This document shows, piece by piece, positions 8,578 through 16,488 of a DNA stretch of 50,611 bases; the first letter of the stretch is position 1; every line of letters begins with the position of its first letter. The DNA comes from a bacterium. Lineage in GTDB: Bacteria; Vulcanimicrobiota; Xenobia; Xenobiales; JADMJV01. The DNA lies in the NCBI GenBank assembly GCA_018780265.1, contig JADMJV010000091.1, positions 1-50,611 of the forward strand. Reading direction: 5' to 3'. The notes under the pieces were generated by a model. That model was not told the DNA's origin and ran no database searches. It saw nothing but the letters and a program-made list of their open reading frames with translations. The position numbers were made by a program, and so were the translations under genes.

Positions 8578-9412
8578 GGATTAAAGGACGTCCGGTGATT
8601 TCGCTCAACTGCTGCCGCAGGCTACCGCGCAACCAGGCGGTGGAGGCATCGGACCAGGCGGCCGGGTCCAGGCCTCCCCACACAAAACCGGGCCAACGCA
8701 TAGCCCCGCGGGCCAGGTTGGGACCGGCAGCCACCGGCCAACCTATCCCCTCGCATTCCAATCGGAGGTCTTCCCAGAAAATCCGTCGACCCAAGAACTG
8801 AACCACTGTCCAGGCCGGCTTGACCGCCTCGATCTGGGCCAACAGCAAGGGCAACAATTTCTCTTTGTAAACGGCGGGCGTAAACAATTCGTGACTGGCC
8901 GCCGTCTCCTCGATGATAATCCCCTGCACGCCAGCTTCTACCGCCTGCTTCACAAAAGAAACCAGCGATTTGCTGAGAACTTCCAGGCCCTGCATAAAGA
9001 AACCGGTGCCTTCGTCGCGGGCCTCCTGGGTGAGACGCATGCCCGCCAGTTTCTCCAACTGGCGGTAGGCGCTGGGCACCACCGCCACCACCGGCCGCTT
9101 GCCGAAAAAAGCCCGGCAGGTGGCCCGAATGGCGTCTTGCTGCTGACTCCACGAACCGTGACGGCCGTGAACCGCTTCCAAACCCGCCAGATCAGAGGGC
9201 CGATCGAGCGACAGTTTGGCCGGCATGGTGTAGCCATAGCAGGGAGGCACAGCCACCACATCGGGCTCGACCCGCTCTACAAAGGCCTGCACCGTTTGAG
9301 CCAGCACCTCGCCGCCCAACAATTCCAGATCGTAGTGCGGATAAAGGCAGAAGGGCGGCCGGTCAACCGATTCCCCGCGCAGTGTGGTTTCGACTCGTTC
9401 TATCGGTTTCAA
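8294..9412 (-). CDS. Uroporphyrinogen-decarboxylase-fold protein (URO-D superfamily)
   Basis: A 372-aa protein. It opens with KPIERVETTLRGESVDRPP, the standard URO-D superfamily start, and follows with a TIM-barrel pattern to about residue 303. The superfamily includes HemE and corrinoid methyltransferases (MtaA/MtbA type). The sequence is closer to the methyltransferase-like, divergent members than to HemE, and its substrate is unknown. The start is TTG 9412, a few bases after the stop of the TPR gene. Residues from about 304 to 372 are Pro/Arg/Glu-rich and fully overlap the antisense ECF S gene, so this tail may be a read-through extension rather than a domain. Confidence 0.8.
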   Translation of the reverse strand: MKPIERVETTLRGESVDRPPFCLYPHYDLELLGGEVLAQTVQAFVERVEPDVVAVPPCYGYTMPAKLSLDRPSDLAGLEAVHGRHGSWSQQQDAIRATCRAFFGKRPVVAVVPSAYRQLEKLAGMRLTQEARDEGTGFFMQGLEVLSKSLVSFVKQAVEAGVQGIIIEETAASHELFTPAVYKEKLLPLLLAQIEAVKPAWTVVQFLGRRIFWEDLRLECEGIGWPVAAGPNLARGAMRWPGFVWGGLDPAAWSDASTAWLRGSLRQQLSEITGRPLILTTPTGLTGLRLDQVDALALGLRRLPSAERLKETQADVEARRAAAPPRPRKHKEEYEPFVPPLREAPKPAMGARTRLHAKPSPEEPLSPPVPDL

Positions 9413-9415
9413 GAG

Positions 9416-10672
9416 CTAGCCTGCACCGTGGCATTTCTTGAACTTTTTGCCACTCCCGCAAGGGCAAGGTTCGTTGCGACCCAGCTTCAGGTTGAGGTAA
9501 GGGTTGGTGCAATCCAGCGACTGTTTAAAGAAGGGGTTATTCGGTTCTTTCATCATCGCCCGACGGAAAGCGTGGCCGGCAGCCTGTGTGTCGCCAGCGA
9601 CCTTGAACAGCCAGCCCAGACCGGCATATCCGTAGCCCTGTTCCTTATCCAGCTCAATGGCCTTCTGAGCCAACTGCTGGGCCTCCGACTGGTCACCTCG
9701 CAAATGGGCTACCATGGCGCTATTGAGGAAGGTGATGGCCATTTTGTGACCATCTTCAGCCACCTGGATGCGCCCCAGTTTGTGTTCATCCTGGGCCTGA
9801 GGCGGCAACAAAGCCACCAATACGGCCTTGCCTACCGGGTAGCTGGTGAAGACCACGGCAGCTTTGTCGAGATGCTCCTGGGCCGCGTCAAGCTTGCCTT
9901 CGAGAGCATCGACTACGCCCAGATTCAGATAAAGCAGACCGATATTGTCATCCTCTACAGAGCGCTTCAGGCAATCGTCCACTCCCTTTTGCAGGTTCTC
10001 GCGGGCCGCTTCCAGTTGCACTTCCATCAACTGCAGGAAGCCTATATTGTTGAACACCAAATAGTGATCGCTATCGCCCTGAGCCAGGTGCTGCTGATAG
10101 TCCTCGATGGCCGCTACCCGGCCCTTGTGCCGGTAGGTAAGCATAGCCAGATTGGTGACGCAGGTGGCTACCCCTTCGGTATCCTTCAGATCGGAAAAGA
10201 GTTTGCGCGCGGTGTTAAAATCACCGGCCGCCTGTGTGATGTGACCCAGGTCCACACGCACGCCGCCCAGATTGCGGTAGCCCCGGGCGATGCCAGCCGC
10301 ATCCTCGAGCTTGTGATACAGCTTGTGGGCCCGGTCATAGAGGGCCTCGGCCTGGCGAAACTCGCCGCGTTGATGATGAGCGCCGCCCATCTCTTCAATG
10401 TTGCGAGCCTGAGCCGACACATCCTGAGCATTCTCGGACAGGCGCAGGCTGCGGCTGAGAAAGTTGATAGCCTCGGCCGGCTTCTCCAGACCGTTCATGC
10501 AGACGCCCATTTGATAGAGCAATTCTTCCTGCTCCCCCGGAGTAGACTCGCCCTGTTGGCTGCGGGCAGCCTGCAAAAGCTCCCAGGCTCCTCGAAAGTC
10601 CTTTTGCAAAATATGCTGCTTGGACTGCTGAAGTTTCTCTCCTAGAGGGCTAAGGGTGGCTTGCTCTGACAT
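9416..10672 (-). CDS. TPR-repeat protein with C-terminal SEC-C zinc motif
   Basis: A 418-aa soluble scaffold. Residues about 10-380 are helical TPR repeats (for example EEMGGAHHQRGEFRQAEALYDRA and ARGYRNLGGVRVDLGHITQA, each about 34-40 residues). The C-terminus carries a SEC-C zinc motif (GRNEPCPCGSGKKFKKCHG), the same metal-binding tail as in SecA. Such proteins mediate protein contacts; the partner is unknown. The start ATG 10672 has AGGAAG upstream. The URO-D gene follows within 4 bases, so the two form one transcript. Confidence 0.85.
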   Translation of the reverse strand: MSEQATLSPLGEKLQQSKQHILQKDFRGAWELLQAARSQQGESTPGEQEELLYQMGVCMNGLEKPAEAINFLSRSLRLSENAQDVSAQARNIEEMGGAHHQRGEFRQAEALYDRAHKLYHKLEDAAGIARGYRNLGGVRVDLGHITQAAGDFNTARKLFSDLKDTEGVATCVTNLAMLTYRHKGRVAAIEDYQQHLAQGDSDHYLVFNNIGFLQLMEVQLEAARENLQKGVDDCLKRSVEDDNIGLLYLNLGVVDALEGKLDAAQEHLDKAAVVFTSYPVGKAVLVALLPPQAQDEHKLGRIQVAEDGHKMAITFLNSAMVAHLRGDQSEAQQLAQKAIELDKEQGYGYAGLGWLFKVAGDTQAAGHAFRRAMMKEPNNPFFKQSLDCTNPYLNLKLGRNEPCPCGSGKKFKKCHGAG

Positions 10673-10807
10673 CTCACTGCTTCCTATCTAATGATTCCCG
10701 TTGGTTTTGCCCAAAGCATGCCGAGCTAAACGCTGTTCTCCAAGCCGGTCACCGGGAGTCTGCGTGTGGTTGGGCCCATCTGCGAGGCTGGGCAGTCGAG
10801 CTAAAAA

Positions 10808-10845
10808 CCCTGGTTTTAGGCCGGAGCCAGGGTCTCGAGCCAGGG
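10808..10845. promoter_or_regulatory. Candidate operator upstream of the MazEF-like pair
   Basis: The roughly 200-bp gap before the antitoxin holds an inverted repeat CCCTGG (10808-10813) / CCAGGG (10827-10832) and a direct repeat GAGCCAGGG at 10824-10832 and 10837-10845. Repeats of this kind just upstream of a ribbon-helix-helix antitoxin often form its autoregulatory operator. Binding here is inference. Confidence 0.4.
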
Positions 10846-10874
10846 GCGTAAAACAGGGCCCTTAAGGAGGAGCC

Positions 10875-11108
10875 ATGAATCAGATCAAGTTGACCCTCAG
10901 CGATCCGTTACTCGAGTTTCTAGGCCGCCATCGAACCTACGGATTTCGTGACCGAAGTGAGTTGGTGAGGACGGCTCTAGCGCGTTATCAAAAGGATTTG
11001 GAACAACGCGAACTGGAAGAGTCGGCTCAACTCTATAGTGAACTCTACGAGCCGGATAGCGAATCCCATCACTGGGTTGAAGATTCTAGCCGAGACTGGC
11101 CCTCATGA
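10875..11108 (+). CDS. Ribbon-helix-helix antitoxin (CopG/MazE-like)
   Basis: A 77-aa protein. The N-terminal 45 residues fit a ribbon-helix-helix DNA-binding domain (MNQIKLTLSDPLLEFL strand, then helices with RSELVRTALARYQ). The acidic C-terminal half (EESAQLYSELYEPDSESHHW) would wrap the toxin. The ribosome site AAGGAGG ends 6 bases before ATG 10875. Its stop overlaps the toxin start in an ATGA. It should neutralise the MazF-type toxin and repress the operon together with it. Confidence 0.85.
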   Translation: MNQIKLTLSDPLLEFLGRHRTYGFRDRSELVRTALARYQKDLEQRELEESAQLYSELYEPDSESHHWVEDSSRDWPS

Positions 11109-11449
11109 TTCGCCTGCGCCACGTGCAGCTGGATCCGGTCCTGGGTTCAGAAACGGGTAAAACACGGCCGGCTATTGTCGTGACCAACGATACCTACAAC
11201 GAGCGAGTGCCCGTTATTCAAGTGGTCCCGATTACGGAGTGGTCCGAAAAGAAAGCCCGTATCAAGACCAACGTAACTCTGGATCCCCTGCCCTCGACGG
11301 GTCTGATCAAAAAGTCACTGGCGGACTGCCTACAGACACGTCCAATTGATCGTCGTCACCGCCTGCAGGGCGTACGTGGAACTCTTTCTCCCGAATCCTT
11401 GGAAAAGGTGGACCGAGCCCTGCTCATCGTCTTCGCTTTGGGCGAGTAG
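11105..11449 (+). CDS. MazF/PemK-family endoribonuclease toxin
   Basis: A 114-aa toxin of the MazF fold, which cuts mRNA at short motifs. Seen: the N-terminal VQLDPVLGSETGKTRPAIVVTND, where the G-x-x-x-x-KTRPA-V block carries the catalytic Arg, the central VVPIT strand, and the conserved GLIKKSLADCLQTRPIDRRHR that carries the catalytic Ser/Thr region. Length is normal. It is translated by coupling to the antitoxin (ATGA overlap). Confidence 0.92.
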   Translation: MIRLRHVQLDPVLGSETGKTRPAIVVTNDTYNERVPVIQVVPITEWSEKKARIKTNVTLDPLPSTGLIKKSLADCLQTRPIDRRHRLQGVRGTLSPESLEKVDRALLIVFALGE

Positions 11450-11467
11450 ACCATCGGGCCCGGGAAG

Positions 11468-11860
11468 TCAGTGTTGTTCGAGTTCCATAATGGCCTGATG
11501 GACAGATTCCCACATGCGGGCAGCCTCCTGGGGCTCGCCGCCCAGGCCCGTGAACTCCCCTCGAATCTTGCTCTGCGAAATGAGCGCGAAGGCCAGTCGG
11601 TCTACCGCTTTGCGGGCGGCCATCAGGGCTGTGCGTTGGGCGCTATCGCGCTGATTGGCCTGATAGATGAAAGCCAGCCTGTCCAGGTCGGCCCGCAAGC
11701 CGGAAACCTGACCGTAAAACTCCTCGAGCAACAGAGCCGGACGCTGCTCGTCGGTGGCGCTGCCGCTTCCCAACTCGTTCACCAACACCTTTGTTAGTTG
11801 CATCTTGAGTTGGCCAGCCTCCTGAACCAGTTGGGGTAGCCCGGGCAGTCCCTCTTCCAT
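11468..11860 (-). CDS. Unknown helical protein (130 aa)
   Basis: Not recognised. I use the ATG at 11860 (MEEGLPGLPQLVQEAG) because AAAGGA lies about 10 bases upstream. A longer frame to 11995 would cross the divergent promoter region. The product is all-helical by appearance, with heptad-like spacing (LVQEAGQLKMQLTKVLVNEL; FYGQVSGLRADLDRLAFIY), suggesting a coiled coil. No motif suggests enzymatic function. It is convergent with the MazF gene (18 bp gap) and divergent from the exported protein at 11996. Confidence 0.6.
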   Translation of the reverse strand: MEEGLPGLPQLVQEAGQLKMQLTKVLVNELGSGSATDEQRPALLLEEFYGQVSGLRADLDRLAFIYQANQRDSAQRTALMAARKAVDRLAFALISQSKIRGEFTGLGGEPQEAARMWESVHQAIMELEQH

Positions 11861-11995
11861 CGTCTGTGGTCCTTTCCTGAATGAGCACCGCTTCGCATCG
11901 GTCCCAAGATGGGCCTGTCGGTCCACCGACAACTCTCCAGGAGTGACGGCAAAAGGGTGGAACCATCGAAGCAGTTTTGGGAGGTGGGTCTGCAC

Positions 11996-13351
11996 ATGAA
12001 TAAATCACTGGGTTGTTTGGCTGGACTGCTGTTGGGTTCCGGGTTGGTCTATGCAGGTTGGGCAATGACCCCCAACTCTCGGTACGAACCCAAAGTCCAA
12101 GAACTGCTAAAAGCGTGCTCGGACCGTGAACGGGCGCAGCAAAAGCTGGCCACGGACGTGGCCAACAACGCGTATCTGGATGCTGCATTTCTGCCCTACT
12201 GGGGCCGCAAGGACTTAGAGCGCAAGCCAGACGGCCAGGCCGAAAAAAAGATGAAGTTGGTGGAGAAATACAGCGACTTGCGCGACCGCAAAGAAACCGG
12301 TCTGGAGATGGCGGTAAAGGCCAAAGACCCCACGATGGAAGGTGCCTTCAGCGAATTTGCAGCCTTCTACCCAAAGGTCCACAAGGTGTGTAACCAGACC
12401 TATTTCCTGGCACCACAAACGGAGCCTCTGAACTATCAGACGAAAATGCCGGCCTTTCTCAGCTTGCGGGCCATTTGTCTTGATCTGGCGACCTACTCGG
12501 AATATTTAACCCTGACCGACAAACCCGATCAGGCGCTAGAAGTGGCTGGCGACAGTCTGCACTTAGGCTGGCTGATTGGTTCTCAGCCCCGCGGTCTAAT
12601 GGGCCAGTTCATGTCCATGGCCCTGCAAAGCACAGGCCAGGGCACGCTGGCGATGGTCCTGAGCAACAGCCCCCGTTTGGCCAGTCAGGCCAGTCTGGAA
12701 AAACTTTCTCAACTGCTGGAAGCAACCAATCCCCCCGACACAGCCTTTCCTCAGGCTCTGGAAACCGAATTCTACGGGGCCTGTAACTCGTTTTCAATGC
12801 TCAGTGGAGCAGACACGGGCGGCGATGCGCTGATGGTCTCAGGCCTTACTTTGCCTGGCCTGCGCGCCCGCGAGTTGCGTCTCTTCAAAAATGACGTCTT
12901 TCCTTTGGTCGAGCAGGTTCGTCAGGGACAACCGGTGGATACGAGTTGGATGCAAGCCACGGGCTCGGGCTCGTGGCTATTGGGCCGGCATAGTTGGGTT
13001 GCCAAGGAGTTTTTTCCCGGTCTGGGCGAATCGCAAAGGAGATTCGCCCTCATGCAAAAGCGCCAGGCCTTCCTGCACCTCTACGTGGCCCTGGCCCTGG
13101 CCGCTCACAAACCAGGTCACTGGCCTTCCAGCTTGCAAGAACTGCAGGCCGGCGGCTACAAACCCTTATCAAAACTAAACCTGAGTCAGATTGACTATCA
13201 GCTAAAAGCAGACCAAATGGAACTGAAGCTGACACTGAAGGATGACGAAGCCGTTGAACCGCGAACCGCCCCCGGCGGATCCGAAATGAGCGAATGGGAG
13301 CATCTGACCTATGCCACGTGGACGTTGCACGGTCCCAGCCTGAAGCCTTGA
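11996..13351 (+). CDS. Exported or membrane-anchored protein of unknown function
   Basis: Start ATG 11996 with GGGAGG about 11 bases upstream; a longer frame from 11909 overlaps the neighbour's promoter. The 451-aa product begins with a signal or anchor segment (NKSLGCLAGLLLGSGLVYAGWA) and continues as a large, mostly helical domain, with a C-terminal region resembling proteins that end in LALAAHKPGHWPSSLQELQ, a helix-then-loop pattern also seen in pilin-like and lipoprotein families of planctomycetes and relatives. No catalytic residues are recognised. Function unknown. Confidence 0.7.
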   Translation: MNKSLGCLAGLLLGSGLVYAGWAMTPNSRYEPKVQELLKACSDRERAQQKLATDVANNAYLDAAFLPYWGRKDLERKPDGQAEKKMKLVEKYSDLRDRKETGLEMAVKAKDPTMEGAFSEFAAFYPKVHKVCNQTYFLAPQTEPLNYQTKMPAFLSLRAICLDLATYSEYLTLTDKPDQALEVAGDSLHLGWLIGSQPRGLMGQFMSMALQSTGQGTLAMVLSNSPRLASQASLEKLSQLLEATNPPDTAFPQALETEFYGACNSFSMLSGADTGGDALMVSGLTLPGLRARELRLFKNDVFPLVEQVRQGQPVDTSWMQATGSGSWLLGRHSWVAKEFFPGLGESQRRFALMQKRQAFLHLYVALALAAHKPGHWPSSLQELQAGGYKPLSKLNLSQIDYQLKADQMELKLTLKDDEAVEPRTAPGGSEMSEWEHLTYATWTLHGPSLKP

Positions 13352-13391
13352 AATTTGGCAAGGTCACACGCCGGATTGAGGCCAACCTGTA

Positions 13392-15038
13392 ATGGTGCGC
13401 AGTTTTTTGATGGCCTTCCTGTGTACGGTCGCAGCCTGGGCCCAGCCCAAGCCGGCCGATCTGGTGTTGCGGGGAGGTTCCATCTACTGTCTCGATGGCC
13501 CCCGCAGTTGGGCCCAGACCCTGGCCGTGAGGGATGGTCGCATCGTCTATGTGGGTTCGGAGGCCGGAGTCGCAGCCTATGTAGATCCCTCCACCCGGAT
13601 CCTCGAACTCAAAGGTCATATGGTGCTGCCCGGCTTTTGCGATGCCCATGTGCACCCGTTGCTGGCCGGCCTGGAAGCCATGCGCTGCCACCTGAACGAT
13701 CTGCCCAGCGCCGACAAGGTGTTGGCCAAAATACGCGACTACGCGGGCAGTCACCCTGACCTGCCCTGGATTGTGGGCTCGGGTTGGGGGCTGCCGCTCT
13801 TCGCGCAGGCCAATCCCACCCGCCAGGCCTTAGACAGCGCAGTGGCCGACCGCCCGGTGGCCCTGGAGTCCGCCGATGGACACTCGATGTGGCTCAACAG
13901 CAAAGCCCTGGAAATATGTGGCATCAACGCAAAAACCCCCGATCCCGCCGGTGGGCGCATCGAGCGCGAGCCGGACGGAACACCTTCGGGCACCCTGCGC
14001 GAGAACGCCATGCAGTTGGCCTATCGGCATCTACCCAAGACCTCACCCGAAGAACGCCTGCAAGCCTTGCGTTGGGGCCTGGATCGCCTGGCCCGGGTGG
14101 GCATCACCAGCTTTCACGAGGCCAATGCCGGTCCAGACGATCTAATGGCTTATCACCAATTGGAAGAAAATGGCCAATTGACGGCCCGAGTGGTGGCCGC
14201 CCAAACCATCACCGACCTGGCCGCGCTGCAAGAGAATCGGCGAAAATATGGGGGGAAATTGCTTCGACCCGACGCCGTCAAACTGTTCCTGGACGGGGTC
14301 ATCGAGTCTCGCACCGCCGCCCTGCTCGACCCCTATGTGGGCAGCTCGGAGCGAGGAAACCTGCTCTACGAGCCGGAGAAACTCCAGTCACTGGTGGCCC
14401 AGTTGGCCGCGGCCGGCTTCCAAGTGCACATTCATGCCATCGGAGACCGGGCCGTGCGCACTGCCCTGGACAGTTTTACCAAGGCGCCTGGCCACGACTT
14501 GCGCCATACCATTGCCCACCTTCAGCTCATCGACCAGACCGACCTGGCGCGCTTTCGCCAACTGGGCGTGGTGGCCAATGTCCAGGCCTATTGGGCCCAG
14601 GCCGACGAGTATATCACCCAGTTTGCCAACCCATTGCTGGGGCCACAACGGGCGGCACAGCAGTATCCGCTGGCATCGTTATGGCGCAGCGGAGCCGTGC
14701 TGGCCGGAGGTAGCGACTGGTCGGTAAGCACGCCCAATCCCCTGGAAGCCATCGAGGTAGCCCTGACCCGACGCCCTGTGGGCAGCAACGGGCCCGCCTG
14801 GATTGCCGAGGAGCGGATGGACCTGCCCGCCATGCTGGCAGCCTACACCATCAATGGGGCCTACCTGGGCCACTGCGAAGAGGAGACCGGCTCGATCGAG
14901 GTGGGCAAAGCGGCCGACCTGGTGGTTCTTGAGCGCAATCTCTTTGACATTCCCCCGGGCGAGATTCATGGTGTTCAAGTCACCCACACCATCCTCGATG
15001 GTCGGGTGATTTATGCCGGTCAGGCCCATACTCGTTGA
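13392..15038 (+). CDS. Exported amidohydrolase (YtcJ/amidohydrolase-3 type)
   Basis: A 548-aa metal-dependent hydrolase. A short signal peptide (MVRSFLMAFLCTVAAWAQP) precedes the urease-type beta-sandwich segment (LVLRGGSIYCLDGP...WAQTLAVRDGRIVYVG). The barrel then starts at VLPGFCDAHVHPLL with the His-x-His metal site. HIHAIGDRA and HTIAHLQLID carry later metal ligands, and GSDWSVSTPNPLEAIE the final Asp. This order is typical of YtcJ-like enzymes acting on C-N bonds; the substrate is unknown. The last 19 bp overlap the convergent PIN-domain toxin. Confidence 0.9.
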   Translation: MVRSFLMAFLCTVAAWAQPKPADLVLRGGSIYCLDGPRSWAQTLAVRDGRIVYVGSEAGVAAYVDPSTRILELKGHMVLPGFCDAHVHPLLAGLEAMRCHLNDLPSADKVLAKIRDYAGSHPDLPWIVGSGWGLPLFAQANPTRQALDSAVADRPVALESADGHSMWLNSKALEICGINAKTPDPAGGRIEREPDGTPSGTLRENAMQLAYRHLPKTSPEERLQALRWGLDRLARVGITSFHEANAGPDDLMAYHQLEENGQLTARVVAAQTITDLAALQENRRKYGGKLLRPDAVKLFLDGVIESRTAALLDPYVGSSERGNLLYEPEKLQSLVAQLAAAGFQVHIHAIGDRAVRTALDSFTKAPGHDLRHTIAHLQLIDQTDLARFRQLGVVANVQAYWAQADEYITQFANPLLGPQRAAQQYPLASLWRSGAVLAGGSDWSVSTPNPLEAIEVALTRRPVGSNGPAWIAEERMDLPAMLAAYTINGAYLGHCEEETGSIEVGKAADLVVLERNLFDIPPGEIHGVQVTHTILDGRVIYAGQAHTR

Positions 15039-15409
15039 ATTGAATAGGCATCCAGGAGTGCGTCGCCCGACAAAAGTGTCAGACCTTCGTACATAGCCTG
15101 GGCGACCAACATTCTATCAAAGGGGTCGCGATGGTGAAACGGAAGCGGACTCAAAGCTCGGCAGTGCTCGGGCTTGATCTCAAGCCAATGGACGCGGTGG
15201 CGTTGACGCTGCCCCTGAAGCACTTCTTCCAGAGGGTAGTGCAAGGCCAACTTGCCCAGGCTGACCTTGATGGTGAGTTCCCACCCCGTAGCCGCGCTCA
15301 AATACAGGTCAGCAGATTGATCTCCCAGAGCGCTGGCAGCCCTGCACCCCAAGCGAGAATCTGCGGCCAACCACCACAGCCAGGTGTGAGAATCAATCAG
15401 GTATTTCAA
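15020..15409 (-). CDS. PIN-domain ribonuclease toxin (VapC-like)
   Basis: A 129-aa PIN-domain nuclease. Acidic active-site residues in order: Asp6 (YLIDSHTWLWW), Glu44 (GWELTIK), Asp95/Asp98 (RDPFDRMLVAQA) and Asp116 near the C-terminus. The HTWLWWL start and DPFDR motif mark the subgroup that pairs with Phd/YefM-type antitoxins. It cuts RNA, often tRNA or rRNA, when its antitoxin is lost. It overlaps the upstream antitoxin by 4 bases. Confidence 0.92.
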   Translation of the reverse strand: MKYLIDSHTWLWWLAADSRLGCRAASALGDQSADLYLSAATGWELTIKVSLGKLALHYPLEEVLQGQRQRHRVHWLEIKPEHCRALSPLPFHHRDPFDRMLVAQAMYEGLTLLSGDALLDAYSIQRVWA

Positions 15410-15636
15410 GACATATACTCGGAAAAATCTTCCAGAGGGGCGTCAAAGTCATCGGCCATATGCAAAAGCAACCCTGGAAGAGTTCCAGATACTCGAGATT
15501 CTTTTGCACATTCCAGAGGGATAAGCTTGACCAGAGACTTGGAGCCTTTAGCTATGACGATCTCCTCCCCACTCAGGGCTTCCTGAATCAGTCGCGAAAG
15601 ATGAGTCTTGGCCTCATGGATAGTTACAATCTTCAT
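15406..15636 (-). CDS. Phd/YefM-family antitoxin
   Basis: A 76-aa antitoxin. The N-terminal KIVTIHEAKTHLSRLIQEAL plus GEEIVIAKGSKSLVKLIPL is the Phd/YefM DNA-binding fold. The C-terminal acidic tail (DDFDAPLEDFSEYM) should bind the PIN toxin. A GAGAGG run touches the ATG at 15636. It is the first gene of the pair, with a palindromic operator candidate 16 bp upstream. It probably autoregulates. Confidence 0.9.
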   Translation of the reverse strand: MKIVTIHEAKTHLSRLIQEALSGEEIVIAKGSKSLVKLIPLECAKESRVSGTLPGLLLHMADDFDAPLEDFSEYMS

Positions 15637-15650
15637 CCTCTCAATGTAGC

Positions 15651-15672
15651 TAAGTCAATTGACTAAGTCAAT
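15651..15672. promoter_or_regulatory. Palindromic operator candidate of the Phd/VapC pair
   Basis: AGTCAATTGACT at 15653-15664 is a perfect 12-bp palindrome. It is embedded in a direct repeat TAAGTCAAT (15651-15659 and 15664-15672). It lies 14-36 bp before the antitoxin start, where Phd/YefM antitoxins usually bind. The direct plus inverted layout suggests cooperative binding of two dimers. Binding is inference. Confidence 0.6.
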
Positions 15673-15674
15673 GT

Positions 15675-16481
15675 TCACGGAGGGCCCTGTCGCAGGCGTT
15701 GCCGCAGCTCTTCAAAAGAGCCTCGCCAGGGATTGAGGGGCTCCAGCCACCAGGTCACACCCGCTTCACGGTAGGCGCATACACGCTCGCGATCCCTGCC
15801 ACCGTCCTGGCCCGAGTAAGCTCCATACACGATATCGCGGTCGGGCAACTGCTGGGCCAAAGCTCGCAAAACCTCAGGCGCCAGGGGTTCTTCGTCGTAG
15901 CAGGCGGGCACGATACCCTGATACTGAGCGGCCCGGGCCAGCGGGCCGGCTTTAAAGGGGTGAGTGGCTCCAATCCAAACGGGTATCGGAGCGGGCGGAA
16001 CCGGTTGGAAGCCGGGTGTCTTGATTTTGTAAAACTCGCCCCGGTGGGCCACCGGCTTGCCGCTCCACAGCCTTTGCAACAAAGCCAGGGCTTCATTGGT
16101 CATGCGGGCGCGCACGTCCAGTCGGCCCTCCTCGCCCAGGTAGAGAGACTCTTCCGGGTCGGGCGCCCCCAGGCCCACCCCCAAAATCAGGCGCCCCTGA
16201 CACAGTTGCTGCAATGAGGTGGTCTCTCGAGCTAACTTGGCGGGCCGACGCCGGAAGACGGGCGTGACCATGGTTCCCAGGCGAATGGACTGGGTGGCCA
16301 GGGCAGCAGCCGCCAGACAGATCCAGGGATCGCCGATGGCCGGGCCCCAGCGGTCCCAATTGAGATGATCCCACACAAAAAAACCATGCCAGCCGGCGGC
16401 CTCAGCCTCGGCAGCCAGCCGGGCAATCATACGCGGATCGGAGGCCTCCCCAAAAGGAGCCAGATTGACGGCGAAGCGCAA
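15675..16481 (-). CDS. LLM-class flavin-dependent oxidoreductase
   Basis: A 268-aa luciferase-like monooxygenase (F420/FMN barrel). I use TTG 16481 (LRFAVNLAPFGEASDPR), 7 bases after the E1 stop; the longer reading to 16613 only mirrors the E1 gene in another frame and lacks homologous sequence. Seen: the first strand FAVNLAPFG, WDHLNW, RLGTMVTPVFRRRPAKLARETTSL (cofactor region) and GRLILGVGLGAPDPE. Substrate unknown. It is cotranscribed with fused E1. Confidence 0.85.
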   Translation of the reverse strand: MRFAVNLAPFGEASDPRMIARLAAEAEAAGWHGFFVWDHLNWDRWGPAIGDPWICLAAAALATQSIRLGTMVTPVFRRRPAKLARETTSLQQLCQGRLILGVGLGAPDPEESLYLGEEGRLDVRARMTNEALALLQRLWSGKPVAHRGEFYKIKTPGFQPVPPAPIPVWIGATHPFKAGPLARAAQYQGIVPACYDEEPLAPEVLRALAQQLPDRDIVYGAYSGQDGGRDRERVCAYREAGVTWWLEPLNPWRGSFEELRQRLRQGPP

Positions 16482-16488
16482 GCCCGTT

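Noticed and set aside
8121..8801. 226-aa plus-strand frame over the transporter/URO-D overlap
   Set aside because: Arg/Pro-rich shadow of two recognised genes; no ribosome site or domain.
8891..10645. 584-aa plus-strand frame
   Set aside because: Long open frame is antisense to the URO-D and TPR genes, which have clear motifs; shadow caused by GC-rich codon use.
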